Counted from the stretch's first letter, positions 10,475 through 22,190 are shown. The stretch: DNA of 64,000 bases from Primulina eburnea (GCF_022965805.1 NC_133105.1:31078311-31142310); one strand, 5' to 3'. The notes: generated by a model not told the origin, from the letters alone. Numbers and translations: made by a program.

Positions 10475-11609
10475 TCCCCAGCCCATGGTCTAGAGTCATA
10501 GCGTCGCTAGGACTCTTCCCTTGACCCTTCATGGAACCTAGCCAAGCACTGGTCCAGCCCCAGCCACCAATCCCATGAAACTGAACCCTACAGCAACATG
10601 ACAGTAAGTTGGTTCCAAAATTGTTCCATTCGTTTCCAGCTTGTTTATGCTATCATGTACAGCCTTTTGGGGTGTTTTAGGACCCCTTAAACTTGTGTAA
10701 AACATGCCCCTAACACATCATAATCATGGAATCCCCATAGGTAGTTGAAATTCATGATTTTTTGATCAAAATACATGTTTTAAAAATCACACAATATGCA
10801 TATCCGAAATTCTTCAAAGTTGCTACTTGTTTCATGAAAATTCAAACATAAATACATAATACGGTGTGATGATGAGTAAAAGGAGAATATGGCGTGCCTT
10901 TGCGTTTTAAATGCACGATTATTCGTTGACGATTGGCGAAGAACGGAGCAAGAACATTTTTTTGGATTCCTTAAGCTTTACACGATTTTTCCTCTTCAAA
11001 GTGGTGTCTGTTGTGTCGTGTGTTTGAGAGGATTTTGGGTGTGTCAAAATTTTGAAAATTGAGGCGTGTAGGTGTTGTGTGGAGATAGGGTTTTTTTCAT
11101 ATTATATACAATTAAATTCTTTAATTAAGCTTAGGTCTATTAAGCTCACAATTTAGGCTCCTGAGTCTTAATTAGGATTTAATTAAAAGATTTAAAAATA
11201 ACTTTCCTTAAAAAAGTTTGTGAATTTATTAGTCGGGTTGCCAAAACGTTTATATTTTTGATGAAAATCCAACACCGATTAAAATTACGCCCTGGCGTAT
11301 AAAATCACCTCAAAACTCCTTATTTTAAAAAATAATAAAAAGCATCACCTTAATTTAGATCATTAAAAACAATTGCTTAATAAAAACATTTTCTATTTTT
11401 CAACCCTCGGTCTCCGTTCCTCGATCGCAACTCGAATAACTTTTTTAAAATTACATTTTAATGCAACAATGTAGAAAATATATTTTAAACATGTAAATAT
11501 GTACAACATAATTAATTTATGCAATTAAAACAAGAAATTAAAATATAAGAGAATTTAATAATTGCATGCATGTGGTTTGCGTAGACTTTTAAATTTTCGG
11601 GGCGTTACA

Positions 11610-12378
11610 ACGTTAATATTAATAAAATAATAAGATTTGTATGAATCTAACACTCATACAAACAAACATGGCACAAGTTTTAAAATTAATGATAAGGAAA
11701 TTTTTAAAATTAAAATCCTTCATTTTTTAATTTTGGATAAGATCCAAAATTTAAATCAAGCATATTAAAATGATAATTAAAAGAAAGTATAATAATTTCT
11801 TGCCTTTCACAAACGGTGGTTGCATGATGAACTCTACCCGCGGTCAGTGTCTGTCTCATATTATTCGGGAGGCCTAGACGTCGGAAAGCTGTGACTTCCA
11901 CTTACATATTTTATGTGAACTATGTTGAACTCATATGACTTCGGCTCATATTATTGGGGGATCTCACGGCGACGGTCCATTAAAGTTCAACATTGATGGG
12001 TCGGGATCGACACGTGAATAGAAAGCAGATCATATTATTGGACCCTCAAATGTGAGGCAGAATTACGTAAGTGTTGCAAGGAGTTGCAATCAAGTTGTAC
12101 CTTTAGGAATTTATGATTGGTTGATATTATTCGAGATCATAATTTTGCAATTGGGCATTGCATACTCACTAAGAAAATTGGATTTCCCGTTTCTCATCAG
12201 AGGGAAGTGAAAATGTCAAAATAGTGGGAGACAATTCATAAAAAAAAGTCTGTACTTTTACTTTTATAAAATATTTTTAAATAGTCGGTAACTTTTATTC
12301 TTTTTCCAAATCAGTATATATTTATGATTTCATCACCTAATAAATTTTAATTATTAAAACAAGCTAACCGAACACTAA
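11610..12378 (+). other. Untranslated leader of copia C
   Basis: It is homologous by eye to the copia E leader at about 37640-38190: a ggatmagatccaaaat segment, gatgaac-ctaccc, ctcatattattsgg, ggaaagctgtgac, and a tcatggcgac/tcacggcgac segment before gag. Stops occur in all frames and no gene is present. Confidence 0.75.
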
Positions 12379-13123
12379 TTTTCAAGATTGGCTAAGAAAA
12401 TTGTTCTAAATTCGGAGAAAATATCATACACACTAATGTCAATTTTGCTGAACTGACAAAGCATGCAAGATGGTGAGACTATATTATGCAAGCAAAGGTG
12501 TAATATACTCGCTTTTATGTCAAATGAATTGTAGAGATAGTTTGATGAAATGTTGAATGTTGTTGACATTCGAATACACATGCAAGAGTTGCATAGTGCA
12601 TGAAACTCGCACAATGATGCACACCACTTTCAATGAGCTCATGAATATACACATACAATATGGGGCTCTGGCCCATGAGCGTGGTGTACATATGATTGGA
12701 CTTATTGAAAAGGTGGTGGGCATGGAATAGATGATTCCCAATGAGTTACTTCATGACATCAATTGTTGTCACTCTTTTCTCATTTGACGAGTTTTATGGT
12801 GAATTTCAATTTGAATAAGATAAATGATAGCCTTCAAAAGATAGTCAAACACTTATGACTTATGAGACCACCATAAAGCAGAGAAATGTTGTTTTCTAGT
12901 GGGCCTCTCGTCAGGGACAAAAAATGGCCCACAAGGTAAGGGAAAACAATGTTCTGCCCCTTACACGAAAACAAACCCAATAAGAAGTAAGCTCCAAAAG
13001 ACACTTAAAGGGCCCAAAAGGCCTGATAATTTAGAACATGTGTGTTTCACTCCAACAAGTCTGGACATAAGAAATTATCTGGCTCAGAAAATTTTTGTCA
13101 ATGATAATTTAATGTCCAAGTAA
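12379..13123 (+). pseudogene. gag: Broken copia gag (C)
   Basis: Gag would form the virus-like particle that packages element RNA. The opening segment NFQDWLRK and the central MHTTFNELMNIHIQYGALAHE with VHMIGLIEKVVGMEMI match the copia gag of E (residues HLHLKELF...MQDGASVHEH...VIGLVDKLVGMDLI). The tail GLSSGTKNGPQGKGKQCSAP matches the basic linker before the zinc knuckle. Multiple frameshifts and stops interrupt it. The zinc knuckle itself is degraded; only an HVCF...YLAQK remnant near 13040-13090 is visible. Confidence 0.8.
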
Positions 13124-13149
13124 ACACGATTTCAACAATAAATCAAGAG

Positions 13150-13824
13150 AAAACAAGATAGTATAAACCAAGATCATTTGTGGCACGTTAGGCTAGGACA
13201 TTTCCCAAAGAAAGTTACATAAGCTAGTGGGAGCGAGCAAGTTTGACTTGTCAGACATAAACTCTCTAAAGACATGTGAGTTCCGTCTGAAAGGAAAAAT
13301 GGCCAAGGCCTCTTTTCTAGAGAAATCGGAACGTGCACATGATCTGTTGGATTTCGTCCATACAGATGTGTGTGACCCGCTAAGTGTTAGCATGGGATTT
13401 GGCCATTCCTACTTCATCACCTCTACCGATGACCATTCGAGGTTTGGTATGTGTATTTAATGAAATACAAGTTTGAATCCTTTGAAAAGTTCAAAGAATT
13501 CAGAGCAAAAGTAGAGAAACAGTTAGAAAAGAATAATAAAACACTACGATCAGATCGAGGTGGAGAATACTTGAGTACTAGTTTGAAGACTACATTAAAG
13601 AGAATGATATTCTCTCACAGTGGACTCTGCCTGCCACACCCCAATTGAATGGTGTGTGAGAACGTCGTAATCGGATATTGATTGACATGGTACGATCTAT
13701 TATGGGATTCACTGACTTGCCGCCATCCCTTTGGAGATATGCGCTTGAAATAGTGGCAAGGTTAATGAAATCCAGTCCATACAAAGGCAGTGGATAGAAC
13801 TCTATATGAGATATGGATGGGAAA
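13150..13824 (+). pseudogene. pol: Broken copia GAG-pre-integrase and integrase (C)
   Basis: It starts with LWHVRLGHFPKK, a GAG-pre-integrase signature (near 13178). The core follows: DLSDINSLKTCEFRLKGKM, KSERAHDLLDFVHTDVCDPL, YFITSTDDHSRF, then in another frame VYLMKYKFESFEKFKEF, KTLRSDRGGEYLS and a TDLPPSLWRYALE segment. D of HTDV and D of SDRGGE are two catalytic acidic residues. Frame changes near 13230, 13455 and 13640 and internal stops make it inactive. T2 interrupts it at 13825. Confidence 0.88.
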
Positions 13825-15281
13825 TGTGGGGACACGGGCTCTAACTCATTTCTTTGGGATTAAATGGATCCTTATTATAAAAAGTGGGTCAAATTTTTGC
13901 TTTTAACATTACATCGAATGTTAATAAAACTAAGCACAATATATACTTCTACTTTATTTCATCAAATGTAAATACAAGTCTTGTATTTCTACATTCGTAC
14001 AAACTAGTGTTTAAAACAAACTAATATCTACAAGTAGTACAAAGCTAGTAGCAACCACTAGTCCTCTGCTGTGCCCGAAGTCACCACGCTATCACGATCT
14101 CATCTCTGTCTCAACCCAGATCCTGCCCCACCTGTTTTTATGTACACATACAGACAAAACAACAGCCGGATACTCCGGTGAGAACAAATCCCAGTATAAA
14201 CATGTAGACATGCATATAATCAATCTAAAACATGAAACATGCTATTATGAATGACATCCATATAAACATGCAATGCGAATCAAACCATGTCTGGACTCGA
14301 CTCGACTATAACTCTAGGGATCCCGGTATGAATAAGACGATTTATCACCTACCCTCCCAATCGGGGTGACTGTACGTCTTACTCCTAGACTTCGGCCTGA
14401 TCTGTATCCACATCTACAATAGGAGACTGATCTTCCCCTAAGCTGTGATATCACCGAACGTCTAGAAGTTTGACTGTTCTGTCAAGACTCCCTATCTTAA
14501 ATGCAATGAATAACAATCTGTAAACAAAGCATAACCATCTCAAAAGATTTGAATACAAGTCTATAAACAAATCACAATTATATTACAAGATAAACAATAA
14601 ATCTAGTATGTTATTTTGGTTGGGAGACTCAAATGGGATCTCATTTGAGTTGTATCTCCCCAAACAAAACATGCATTATACCTTTCGTTGCTAAACCTTT
14701 ATCGATGTCGAGGTCTCGATGTCGAAGTGAGGTATGATGAATGTGAAATGGCAATGTTCAATACACATTCTATTAATTTCTAACTCAATTCAATCCATTT
14801 ACAAATCATTAGTACATCAAACACAATGTGACGGCATAACGGTATAGTTTCTTAATACCGATCAATCCAATTCTCAACATATATCAATATCTACTTTTCA
14901 CAATCCATAATCAACCTCATAGAACATCATACTCTCAAAAATCTGCATAACTCAACACTAAACATGCTGAAAAATCATAACAATTGAGTTCGATGTCATT
15001 TCTTCGTTCCGGTTTCAAATCTACAATCACCAACTTAACAAGAACACATAATCTAGTGTAATTCATAATTCCCCCAATCACCATATCTCAAATCATGCAG
15101 GAAATGAATCATACTTACATCCCCTTGTAGCCCTTGACGAGAGGAACCCAAATCTTAACTCGGAATGAAAATCGGATGGCTAAATCTTGTACAATCACAA
15201 TTCAAAAGCATGAGAATTGAGGCTTGAAAGAAAATGCTCTCGTTGCTGATCTGTTGAAGGAGAAATGGCTGAATCAGGCAT

Positions 15282-15283
<2 letters not shown>

Positions 15284-15342
<59 letters not shown>
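15284..15342. repeat. (AT)n microsatellite in T2 3' LTR
   Basis: About 59 bases of AT dinucleotide at the TATA position of the LTR. The partner LTR has only about 13 bases at the same place (22191-22203), so the tract has changed length since insertion. Confidence 0.95.
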
Positions 15343-15345
<3 letters not shown>

Positions 15346-15386
15346 ATGTGTCACAACAAGGAACAAAGGTGGATTTCTCGCATGCA

Positions 15387-15672
15387 GCACCGCGGGTGCG
15401 GTCACTCTTTCACCGCGGGTGCGCTCATGTTTCGGCATGGCTTTTATTTTTCTAAAATGACGACCGCGGGTGCGGTCTTGTTCTTACCGTGGGTGCGGTC
15501 ACACCACCGCGGGTGCAATCTTCTCGCACCGCGGGTGCGGTCTTGCTTCGAATAAAATTTTCCAACTTTCTGTCCATGCACCGCGGGTGCGGTCTGGGTT
15601 GCACCACGGGTGCGGTGTGGCTTCGGCCTGTATGACCGCGGGTGCACTCCTATTCTGGGCGCGGGTGCGGTC
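15387..15672. repeat. GC motif array in U3 of T2 3' LTR
   Basis: About ten copies of ACCGCGGGTGCGGT-like motifs. The partner array is at 22247-22530, and the copy number differs between the two LTRs. Confidence 0.88.
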
Positions 15673-15844
15673 TTGTTCTTACCCTAATTTCTCATATCTT
15701 TTCTCCTCTCCTTGCACATCATGCATTCTCATATCTTCCGAATATCATATTAATGAAGACTAATAAATCTCAAGTCCTTTATCATGCATACTCATATTTT
15801 CCGAGTATTTCGTCAATGAAGAATAATAAATCTCGGGCCTTACA

Positions 15845-15882
15845 TTTCTCCCCCTCTAAGAAATGATTTCGCCCTCGAAATC
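15845..15882 (-). promoter_or_regulatory. Polypurine tract and palindrome of T2
   Basis: tttctccccctctaag (15845-15860) is the polypurine tract read in reverse. gatttcgccctcgaaatc (15865-15882) is the inverted repeat seen beside the tract in T1 and E1. Confidence 0.8.
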
Positions 15883-15943
15883 GCAGGCAATTTATCAAAG
15901 CATGAACATAACCAATATAGTCAAGACTGAAAAAGTACTCACA

Positions 15944-17307
15944 TTATGTGAATAATTCGGGATATTTTTGTCGCATGTCTGTTTCTGTTTCCCAAGTCGC
16001 TTCCTCGATGCCATGACGACTCCATTGGACTTTCACTAGCGGAATAGTCTTTGTCCTGAGCTTCTTTTCTTTCCGATCAAGAATTTGTATCGTTTGCTCA
16101 ACATAACTCAAAGTCTGATCAAGCTCAGCTTCGTCAGGGTGAATGACATGGGAAATATCCGGCATATATCTATGCAACATCGACACATGAAAAAATTCAT
16201 GTATCCCGGATAACGAAGGAGGAAGAGCAAGTCGGTAGGCTCGGTCGCCAATCTTCTCTAAGATCTCGTAAGGACCGACGTATCTAGGAGACAACTTCCC
16301 ACGCTTGCCAAATCTGACAACGCCTCTGAATGGGGAAATCTTTAAAAATACTCTATCTCCTTGCTCAAATACTAATGGTCTACGCCTGATGTTGGAATAT
16401 TTCGCTTGTTTATCCTGTGCCGTCTTCATTCTTTTCTGAATAATCTTCACTTTCTCAGTCATGTCACGTATCATATAAGGTCCAAGTTCTGGAACTTCTG
16501 AGATTTCGTCCCAGTACAGCGGAGATCTGCACTTCTTGCCATATGAAGCTTCAAACGGTGCCATCTCAATGCTTGTCTGATAGCTGTTATTGTAAGAGAA
16601 TTCACAAAGAGGTAGATAATCTTGCCAACTAGTGCCAAAATCTAGCACTACGGCTCTCAACATATCCTCTAAAGTCTGGATAGTCCGCTCTGACTATCCG
16701 TCTGTTTGAGGAAGATAAGCAGTACTCAGGTGTAATATCGTACCTAAAGCCTGCTGTAAACTGTGCCAGAAGTGTGAAGTGAATCGTGGATCACGATCTG
16801 ATTTGATAGACTTTGGCACACCATGTAATCTGACTACCTCTCGGACATATATTTCCGCCATCTGATCATGCCGATACGTCATTCTGTACGGAATAAAGCA
16901 AGCTGATTTGGTCAGTCTGTCAATAATGACCCAAATCGCATCACAGCCTCTAGATGATCGAGTTAACTTTGTCACGAAATCCATGGAAATGTGATCCTAT
17001 TTCCATTCTGGAATGGCTTAACTCTGAAGTAAACCTCCGGGCTTCTTCCTCTCAGCTTTCACCTGTTGGCAGTTCAAGCACTTAGACACAAATTCTGCAA
17101 TATCTGACTTCATCTGTTTCCACCAGACTTTGTCTTCAAGTCATTGTACATCTTCCGGCCACCAGGATGAATGCTAAACCGACTACAGTGCGCTTCTGAT
17201 AAAATCTGTTGTTTCAAATCTGAAACATTTGGCACTACAAGACGGTTATTCACGTATAGTACCTGATCACGTACCTGATATTCTGACACATGCCTTGATC
17301 TGACCAT
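15944..17307 (-). pseudogene. pol: Broken integrase with chromodomain-like tail (T2)
   Basis: The zinc-finger region lies at about 17110-17307 ([19 protein letters not shown]) and is frameshifted just after it. The core reads from 16984 (MDFVTKLTRSSRG, CFIPYRMTYRHDQMAE, HGVPKSIKSDRDPRFTSHFW) and stops at 16694, where a Gln codon of the TDGQSE region is TAG. The frame reopens at 16663 (MLRAVVLDFGTSWQDYLPL) and runs to 15944. It includes the SH3-like FEQGDRVFLKISPFRG segment and a chromodomain-like end (IPLVKVQWSRHGIEEATWET). A further stop replaces Trp just before the core (EWK-stop-DHISMDF). The homologous region of T1 is 1592-2817. Confidence 0.9.
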
Positions 17308-17328
17308 GTGAATTGATCTCTGTACATT

Positions 17329-17958
17329 CTAATCGGTTCTTTGGGCTTCTTTGATTCTCATATTTAAATCAGGCTCAACTCGGATTGTAGCAAGTTGTAG
17401 TGGCCTATTCTTTGTATCAAATTCTAATACAGAGAAACAGCAATTCTCAATTAACTTTGTAACACCTATCGTCGATAAGGATAGGGAACAAACCTTTCGA
17501 CTCAAGGCGTCTGCTGCTGAATTTGACTTCCCTGGATAGTATTTGATCTCGCAATCAAAGTCTTTCAGTAGATCAAGCCATCTACGCTGCCGCATATTCA
17601 GTTCCGATTGAGAAAATAGATACTTCAGGCTCTTGTGATCGGAGTAAATCTCAAATTTCTCGCCGTAGAGATAGTGACGCCAGATCTTTAATGCAAATAC
17701 GATAGCCGCCAATTCAAGATCATGAATGGGGTATCGGACTTCATGTGGCTTTAGTTGTCTCGAGGCGTATGCGACCACATGACCTCGCTGCATAAGAACA
17801 CATCCCAACCCTCGGTGAGAGGCATCACAATATACAACGAAATCACCCGTACCTGAAGGTATCGTCAGTACTGGAGCACTGGTCAGCTTCTTCTTCAATT
17901 CCACAAAGCTAGACTCACAATCCTTAGACCATACAAATGGCGCATTCTTTTTTGTCAA
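17329..17958 (-). pseudogene. pol: RNase H and connection region (T2)
   Basis: RNase H removes RNA from the RNA-DNA hybrid. This 209-codon frame begins in the RT-RNase H connection ([20 protein letters not shown]) and covers the domain: [17 protein letters not shown] with the first acidic residue, [33 protein letters not shown], and [14 protein letters not shown] with the last Asp. It overlaps the RT frame by four bases in another register, which marks a frameshift rather than a natural gene border. The tail [20 protein letters not shown] leads to the integrase zinc finger. Confidence 0.88.
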
Positions 17959-18640
17959 CTGGGTAATTGTTTTGCAATACTGGAGAAATCTTTAATAAAT
18001 CGTCGATAGTATCCTGCCAGACCCATGAAACTGCGCATCTCTGGCACAGAAGTCGGTCTCGACCAATTGATCACAGCTTCAATTTTACTCGGATCTACAG
18101 CAATACCATCTCCAGATATAATATGTCCTAAAAAGACAACTTGATTCAACCAAAACTCAGACTTTGACAATTTAGCATACAGTCTTTCATTCCTTAAGGT
18201 CTGTAGTACAATTCTTAGATGCTCTGCATGCTCATTCCTGTTCTTAGAATACACCAGAATGTCATCGATAAAGACAATCACAAAATCATCCAAATACCTC
18301 TGAAAGATTCGGTTCATCAAGCTCATAAACACCGCTGGAGCATTTGTTAAACCAAAAGGCATGACAATAAATTCGTAATGTCCATACCTAGTTCAAAATG
18401 CTGTTTTCGGTATGTCTATATCTTGAACTCTGAGCTGATGATATCCAGATCACAAATCAATCTTAGAATAAACATAGGATCCCTGTAATTGATCAAATAA
18501 ATCGTCGATGCGCGCCAATGGATATTTATTCTTCACTGTCGCTTTGTTCAATTGCCGATAATCTATACACAATCGCATCGATCCATCTTTCTTTCGCACA
18601 AATAGCACTGGTGCGCCCCAAGGAGATACACTAGGTCAGA
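17955..18640 (-). pseudogene. pol: Broken reverse transcriptase (T2)
   Basis: Reverse transcriptase copies element RNA to DNA. Recognisable from right to left are [58 protein letters not shown], then the open frame 18362-17955 with [20 protein letters not shown], the catalytic [10 protein letters not shown] near 18270, and the thumb [16 protein letters not shown] with [18 protein letters not shown]. Three stops occur in the fingers/palm part (near 18637, 18450 and 18390). At least two sit where the family has Arg, consistent with CGA-to-TGA change. Confidence 0.88.
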
Positions 18641-19280
18641 TATATCCCTTGGCTAGAAGGTCTTCTAATTGTGCTTTCAGTTCTTTCAGTTCAACAGGCG
18701 CCATCCTATACGAAGTTCGAGATATAGGAACAGTACCTGGCATAAGATCTATGCTAAAATCTACCTCTCGAACTGGAGGTAACCCTGGGATCTCATCTGG
18801 GAACACATCTGCAAACTCCCGTACTACTGGCATGTCTGCCAATGCCGGGCTCGATTTCTGTACATCTACAGCATACACAAGGAACCCATCTGCTCCTTTC
18901 TGCAACAGCCTATTCATAGTCAAAGCCGAAATCAAAGGGATCCGAGATCTGGAACCCTTACCGTAGAATTTCCACTCTTCTGCCATTTCTGGTCTGAATC
19001 TGACAATCTTGTGAAAACAGTCCATGGTGGCTCTGTACTTATTTAACATGTCAATCCCAACAATGCAATCAAAATCGGCTAGCCCAAGTACTATGCAATC
19101 TAGATCAATTTCATGACCCTCAAACTGTAAAATGCAATGTCTAACCGTGGTTACAGATATCAAACCACTTCCCAACGGAGAAGTAATAGACACTACATCC
19201 AACAAAGACTCAACAGGCAAGGAATGCAATAACACGAATCGTTCTGAGATGAATGTATGCGATGCACCTGTATCTATCAA
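18636..19280 (-). CDS. pol: Aspartic protease and start of RT (T2), partial frame
   Basis: A 214-codon open frame. It opens with MIDTGASHTFISERF, the retropepsin-type active site (Asp-Thr-Gly), which would mature the Gag-Pol polyprotein. GLADFDCIVGIDMLNKYRAT is the second conserved protease block. After it comes the linker VVREFADVFPDEIPGLPP and REVDFSIDLMPGTVPISRTS, which introduces RT in gypsy elements. It ends at a stop close to the position of the conserved RPSxSPWG segment. The first Met is only the first in-frame ATG; in the element this region is translated as part of a larger polyprotein. Confidence 0.88.
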   Translation of the reverse strand: MIDTGASHTFISERFVLLHSLPVESLLDVVSITSPLGSGLISVTTVRHCILQFEGHEIDLDCIVLGLADFDCIVGIDMLNKYRATMDCFHKIVRFRPEMAEEWKFYGKGSRSRIPLISALTMNRLLQKGADGFLVYAVDVQKSSPALADMPVVREFADVFPDEIPGLPPVREVDFSIDLMPGTVPISRTSYRMAPVELKELKAQLEDLLAKGYI

Positions 19281-19396
19281 TATATAAGCAGGATAACCGC
19301 AAAGAGAACAGTTACCTGCGATGACATCGTCTGGTGCATCTTGGGCTTGTTCTTCCGTCTATGCAAATACTTGTGCCTGTTGTCGAGGAAGTTGGC

Positions 19397-20492
19397 TCAC
19401 AGTCTGGCTACCTCTGGCTCTGGGCTGTGTCTGTGCCGGTGGTGGCTGGAAGGAATGGACCGATGATGCTTGCCTTTCAAACTGAGGTACTGAACCAGAT
19501 GCTCTTCCACTTTGAATTTGCTGTGCACCTTTCTGTGGACAGACTTTGGCAAAGTGGCCTGGTTGCCTACAATATTACATCGGCTCGTAACTCCCTGGCA
19601 ATGTTCAGTCGCATGTCTACCTCCACAAGAATTACTGTAGACACTTGTATACCTTGTACTCTGATCAAAACCAATCTGTTTTGATCCACTGGAGCTTGAC
19701 GAACTGCTCCCTGCTCTTTTAAACTGCTTCCCTTTCACTTTTAACTGATCTTTTCGCCCGCTGCTACTACCGCCGCTATCGAATCTAGGAGAAGGTTGCA
19801 CTGGAGGTAGTGGCGGTCTCGGACTTGGGACAACATACGGAACACTCCGTTGCCTAAGCAGTCCTGCTTCTGCTCCTTTGGCACGGTTCAATGCATCAGC
19901 GAAATTGTTGGGTCTCCCAGTATTTACCAATGTAAAGATATCAGGATTTAAGCCGTTTATAAACTGATCTGCTACGGCCTCATCACTACTTGAAACATGA
20001 GGTGCAAAGCGAAGCAAGGAAGAAAATTTATCGACATACTCTTCGATGTTTAATTGCCCTTGCCTCAGGTTTGCAAACTCAGAGCCTTTATCCTTTCGGT
20101 AGGATACGGTAAAGAAACGCTGATAAAACTCTGTCTTGAACACTTTTCCATGTAATCTCTGTGCCACGCTGCTCAAATGCTCTTTTGATATTCAACCACC
20201 AATTCTTAGCCATGTCTTGCAGTTGATGGCCAATGAGATTCACTCGTTTCTCATCACTGTATTCTAGAGACTCGAATAACATCTCAATATCCTCCAACCA
20301 GATTTCACATTCAATTGCGTTTTTTGTACCCTTTAAGGTAGGTGGTCTGAAAGACTGGAATCGTTTTAACAGAGTTTCCATAGGTGTAGCAGTAACATCC
20401 ATCGGATCCCCGGATGTGCTACCCTGTTCTGGTGCTGTTGGTCGTAAAGGCACGGCTGCTCTTCTAGGAGGGATGTATATGCTATTCAACAA
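19397..20492 (-). pseudogene. gag: Broken gag (T2)
   Basis: The N-terminal frame 20492-20088 has IPPRRAAVPLRP, then the gag domain (FQSFRPPTLKGTKNAIECE, WLEDIEMLFESLEYSDEKR, WWLNIKRAFEQRG). The reading shifts to the frame 20176-19397: YQRFFTVSYRKDKGSEFANL, GQLNIEEYVDKFSSLLRFAP, VADQFINGLNPDIFTLVNTG, a proline-rich and serine-rich linker (SSSSSSSGSKQ), and the beginning of a Cys-rich knuckle (RHATEHCQG, SRCNI), where a second frameshift destroys the CCHC motif. E1 carries a homologous gag at 48365-48980. Confidence 0.88.
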
Positions 20493-20713
20493 ATTAGTAT
20501 ATCATCTATACAAACTGTCTCAGCCCTCCTCTGATCATTTACCTCTGATCCAGAATCGGTTCTGATTCAGTCAATTACATGCTGTAATCACATCAGATAA
20601 CACACAACATGTAATTGGGAAAACAATAAATCATGCTAGCACATCATAAAGCAAGGAAAGAAAACTCAATCTACCTCGCTCATTCTATCTTATCTCACTC
20701 TAAAGGATCTATC

Positions 20714-20725
20714 GCTCTGATACCA
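20714..20725 (-). promoter_or_regulatory. PBS of T2
   Basis: gctctgatacca, the reverse complement of the initiator tRNA-Met primer site, lies 5 bases from the 5' LTR border at 20731. Confidence 0.93.
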
Positions 20726-22190
20726 CCTGTTGTGGGGACCCGGGCTCTAACTCATTTTTTTGGGATTAAATGGATCCTTATTATAAAAAGTGGGTCAAAT
20801 TTTTGCTTTTAACATTACATCGAATGTTAATAAAACTAAGCACAATATATACTTCTACTTTATTTCATCAAATGTAAATACAAGTCTTGTATTTATACAT
20901 TCGTACAAACTAGTGTTTAAAACAAACTACTATCTACAAGTAGTACAAAGCTAGTAGCAACCACTAGTCCTCTGCTGCGCCCGAAGTCACCACGCTATCA
21001 CGATCTCATCTCTGTCTCGACCCAGATCCTGCCCCACCTGTTTTTTATGTACACATACAGACATAACAACAGCCGGAAACTCCGGTGAGAACAAATCCCG
21101 GTATAAACATGTATAAATGCATATAATCAATCTAAAACATGAAACATGTTATTATGAATGACATCCATATTAACATGCAATGCGAATCAAACCATGTCTG
21201 GACTCGACTCGACTATAACCCTAGGGATCCCGGTGTGAATAAGACGATCTATCACCTACCCTCCCGATCGGGGTGACTGTACGTCTTATTCCTAGACTTC
21301 GGCCTGATCTGTATCCACATCTACAATAGGAGACTGATCTTCCCCTAAGCTGTGATATCACCGAACGTCTATAAGTTTGACTGTTCTGTCAAGACTCTCT
21401 ATCTTAAATTCAATCAATAACAATCTGTAAACAAAGCATAACCATCTCAAAAGATTTGAGTACAAGTCTATAAACAAATCACAATCATATTACAAGATAA
21501 ACAATAAATCTAGTATGTGATTTTGGTTGGGAAACTCAAATGGGATATCATTTGAGTTGTATCTCCCCAAACAAAACATGCATTATACCTTTCGTTGCTA
21601 AACCTTTATCGATGTCGAGGTCTCGATGTCGAAGTGAGGTATGATGAATCTGAAATGGCAATGTTCAATACACATTCTATTAATTCCTAACTCAATTCAA
21701 TCCATTTACAAATCATTAGTACATCAAACACAATGTGACGGCATAACGGTATAGTTTCTTCATACCGATCAATCCAGTTCTCACAATATATCAATATCTA
21801 CTTTCCACAATCCATAATCAACCTCATAGAACATCATACTCTCAAAACTCTGCATAACTCAACACTAAACATGCTGAAAAATCATAACAATTGAGTTCGA
21901 TGTCATTTCTTCGTTCCGGTTTCAAATCTACAATCACCAACCTAACAAGAACACATAATCTAGTGTAATTCATAATTCCCCCAGTCACCATATCTCAAAT
22001 CATGCAGGAAATGAATCATACTTACATCCCCTTGTAGCCCTTGACGATAGGAACTCAAATCTTAACTCGAAATGAAAATCGGATGGCTAAATCTTGTACA
22101 ATCTCAATTCAAAAGCATGAGAATTGAGGCTTGAAAGAAAATGCTCTCGTTGCTGATCTGCTGAAGGAGAAATGGCTGAATCATGCATCA

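Larger units (their letters stand above)
4732..11609 (-). mobile_element. Large minus-strand LTR element B (interrupted)
   Basis: It comprises the LTR at 8102-11609, a PBS to its left (8088-8099), and internal sequence at 7105-8087 and 4732-4922. The two internal pieces are separated by solo LTR G1b, and T1 cuts the left end. A 3.5-kb LTR with an internal region that has no recognisable protein frame resembles a large retrotransposon derivative (LARD), but the rest of the internal region is outside the window. The expected target duplication after the LTR is acgtt (11610-11614), inside the leader of copia C. Confidence 0.6.
8102..11609 (-). repeat. Long 5' LTR of element B, 3.5 kb
   Basis: It begins tgaaacgtctgc next to the PBS and ends tttcggggcgttaca. 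On the minus strand it reads TGTAACGCCCCG...GACGTTTCA, with TG...CA ends. The length, about 3,508 bp, is long for a gypsy LTR. It holds a GC-richer stretch (~9830-10570), a (CT)n tract and a perfect inverted repeat. The frames in 9832-10405 overlap each other on both strands and encode proline-rich or glycine-rich peptides without any domain, so I do not call genes. No insertion was recognised inside it. Confidence 0.7.
13825..15844 (-). repeat. 3' LTR of T2
   Basis: It runs tgtggggacacgggctc ... cgggccttaca, about 2,020 bp. It matches the right LTR (20731-22702) closely by eye. The main differences are an expanded AT microsatellite (15284-15342) and extra GC motif copies near 15470-15500. 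It contains the gaataagac-type inverted repeat near 14331-14383. Confidence 0.93.

Noticed and set aside
12899..13123. A separate small host gene.
   Set aside because: It is the basic linker and degraded knuckle of the copia gag, matching E and D.
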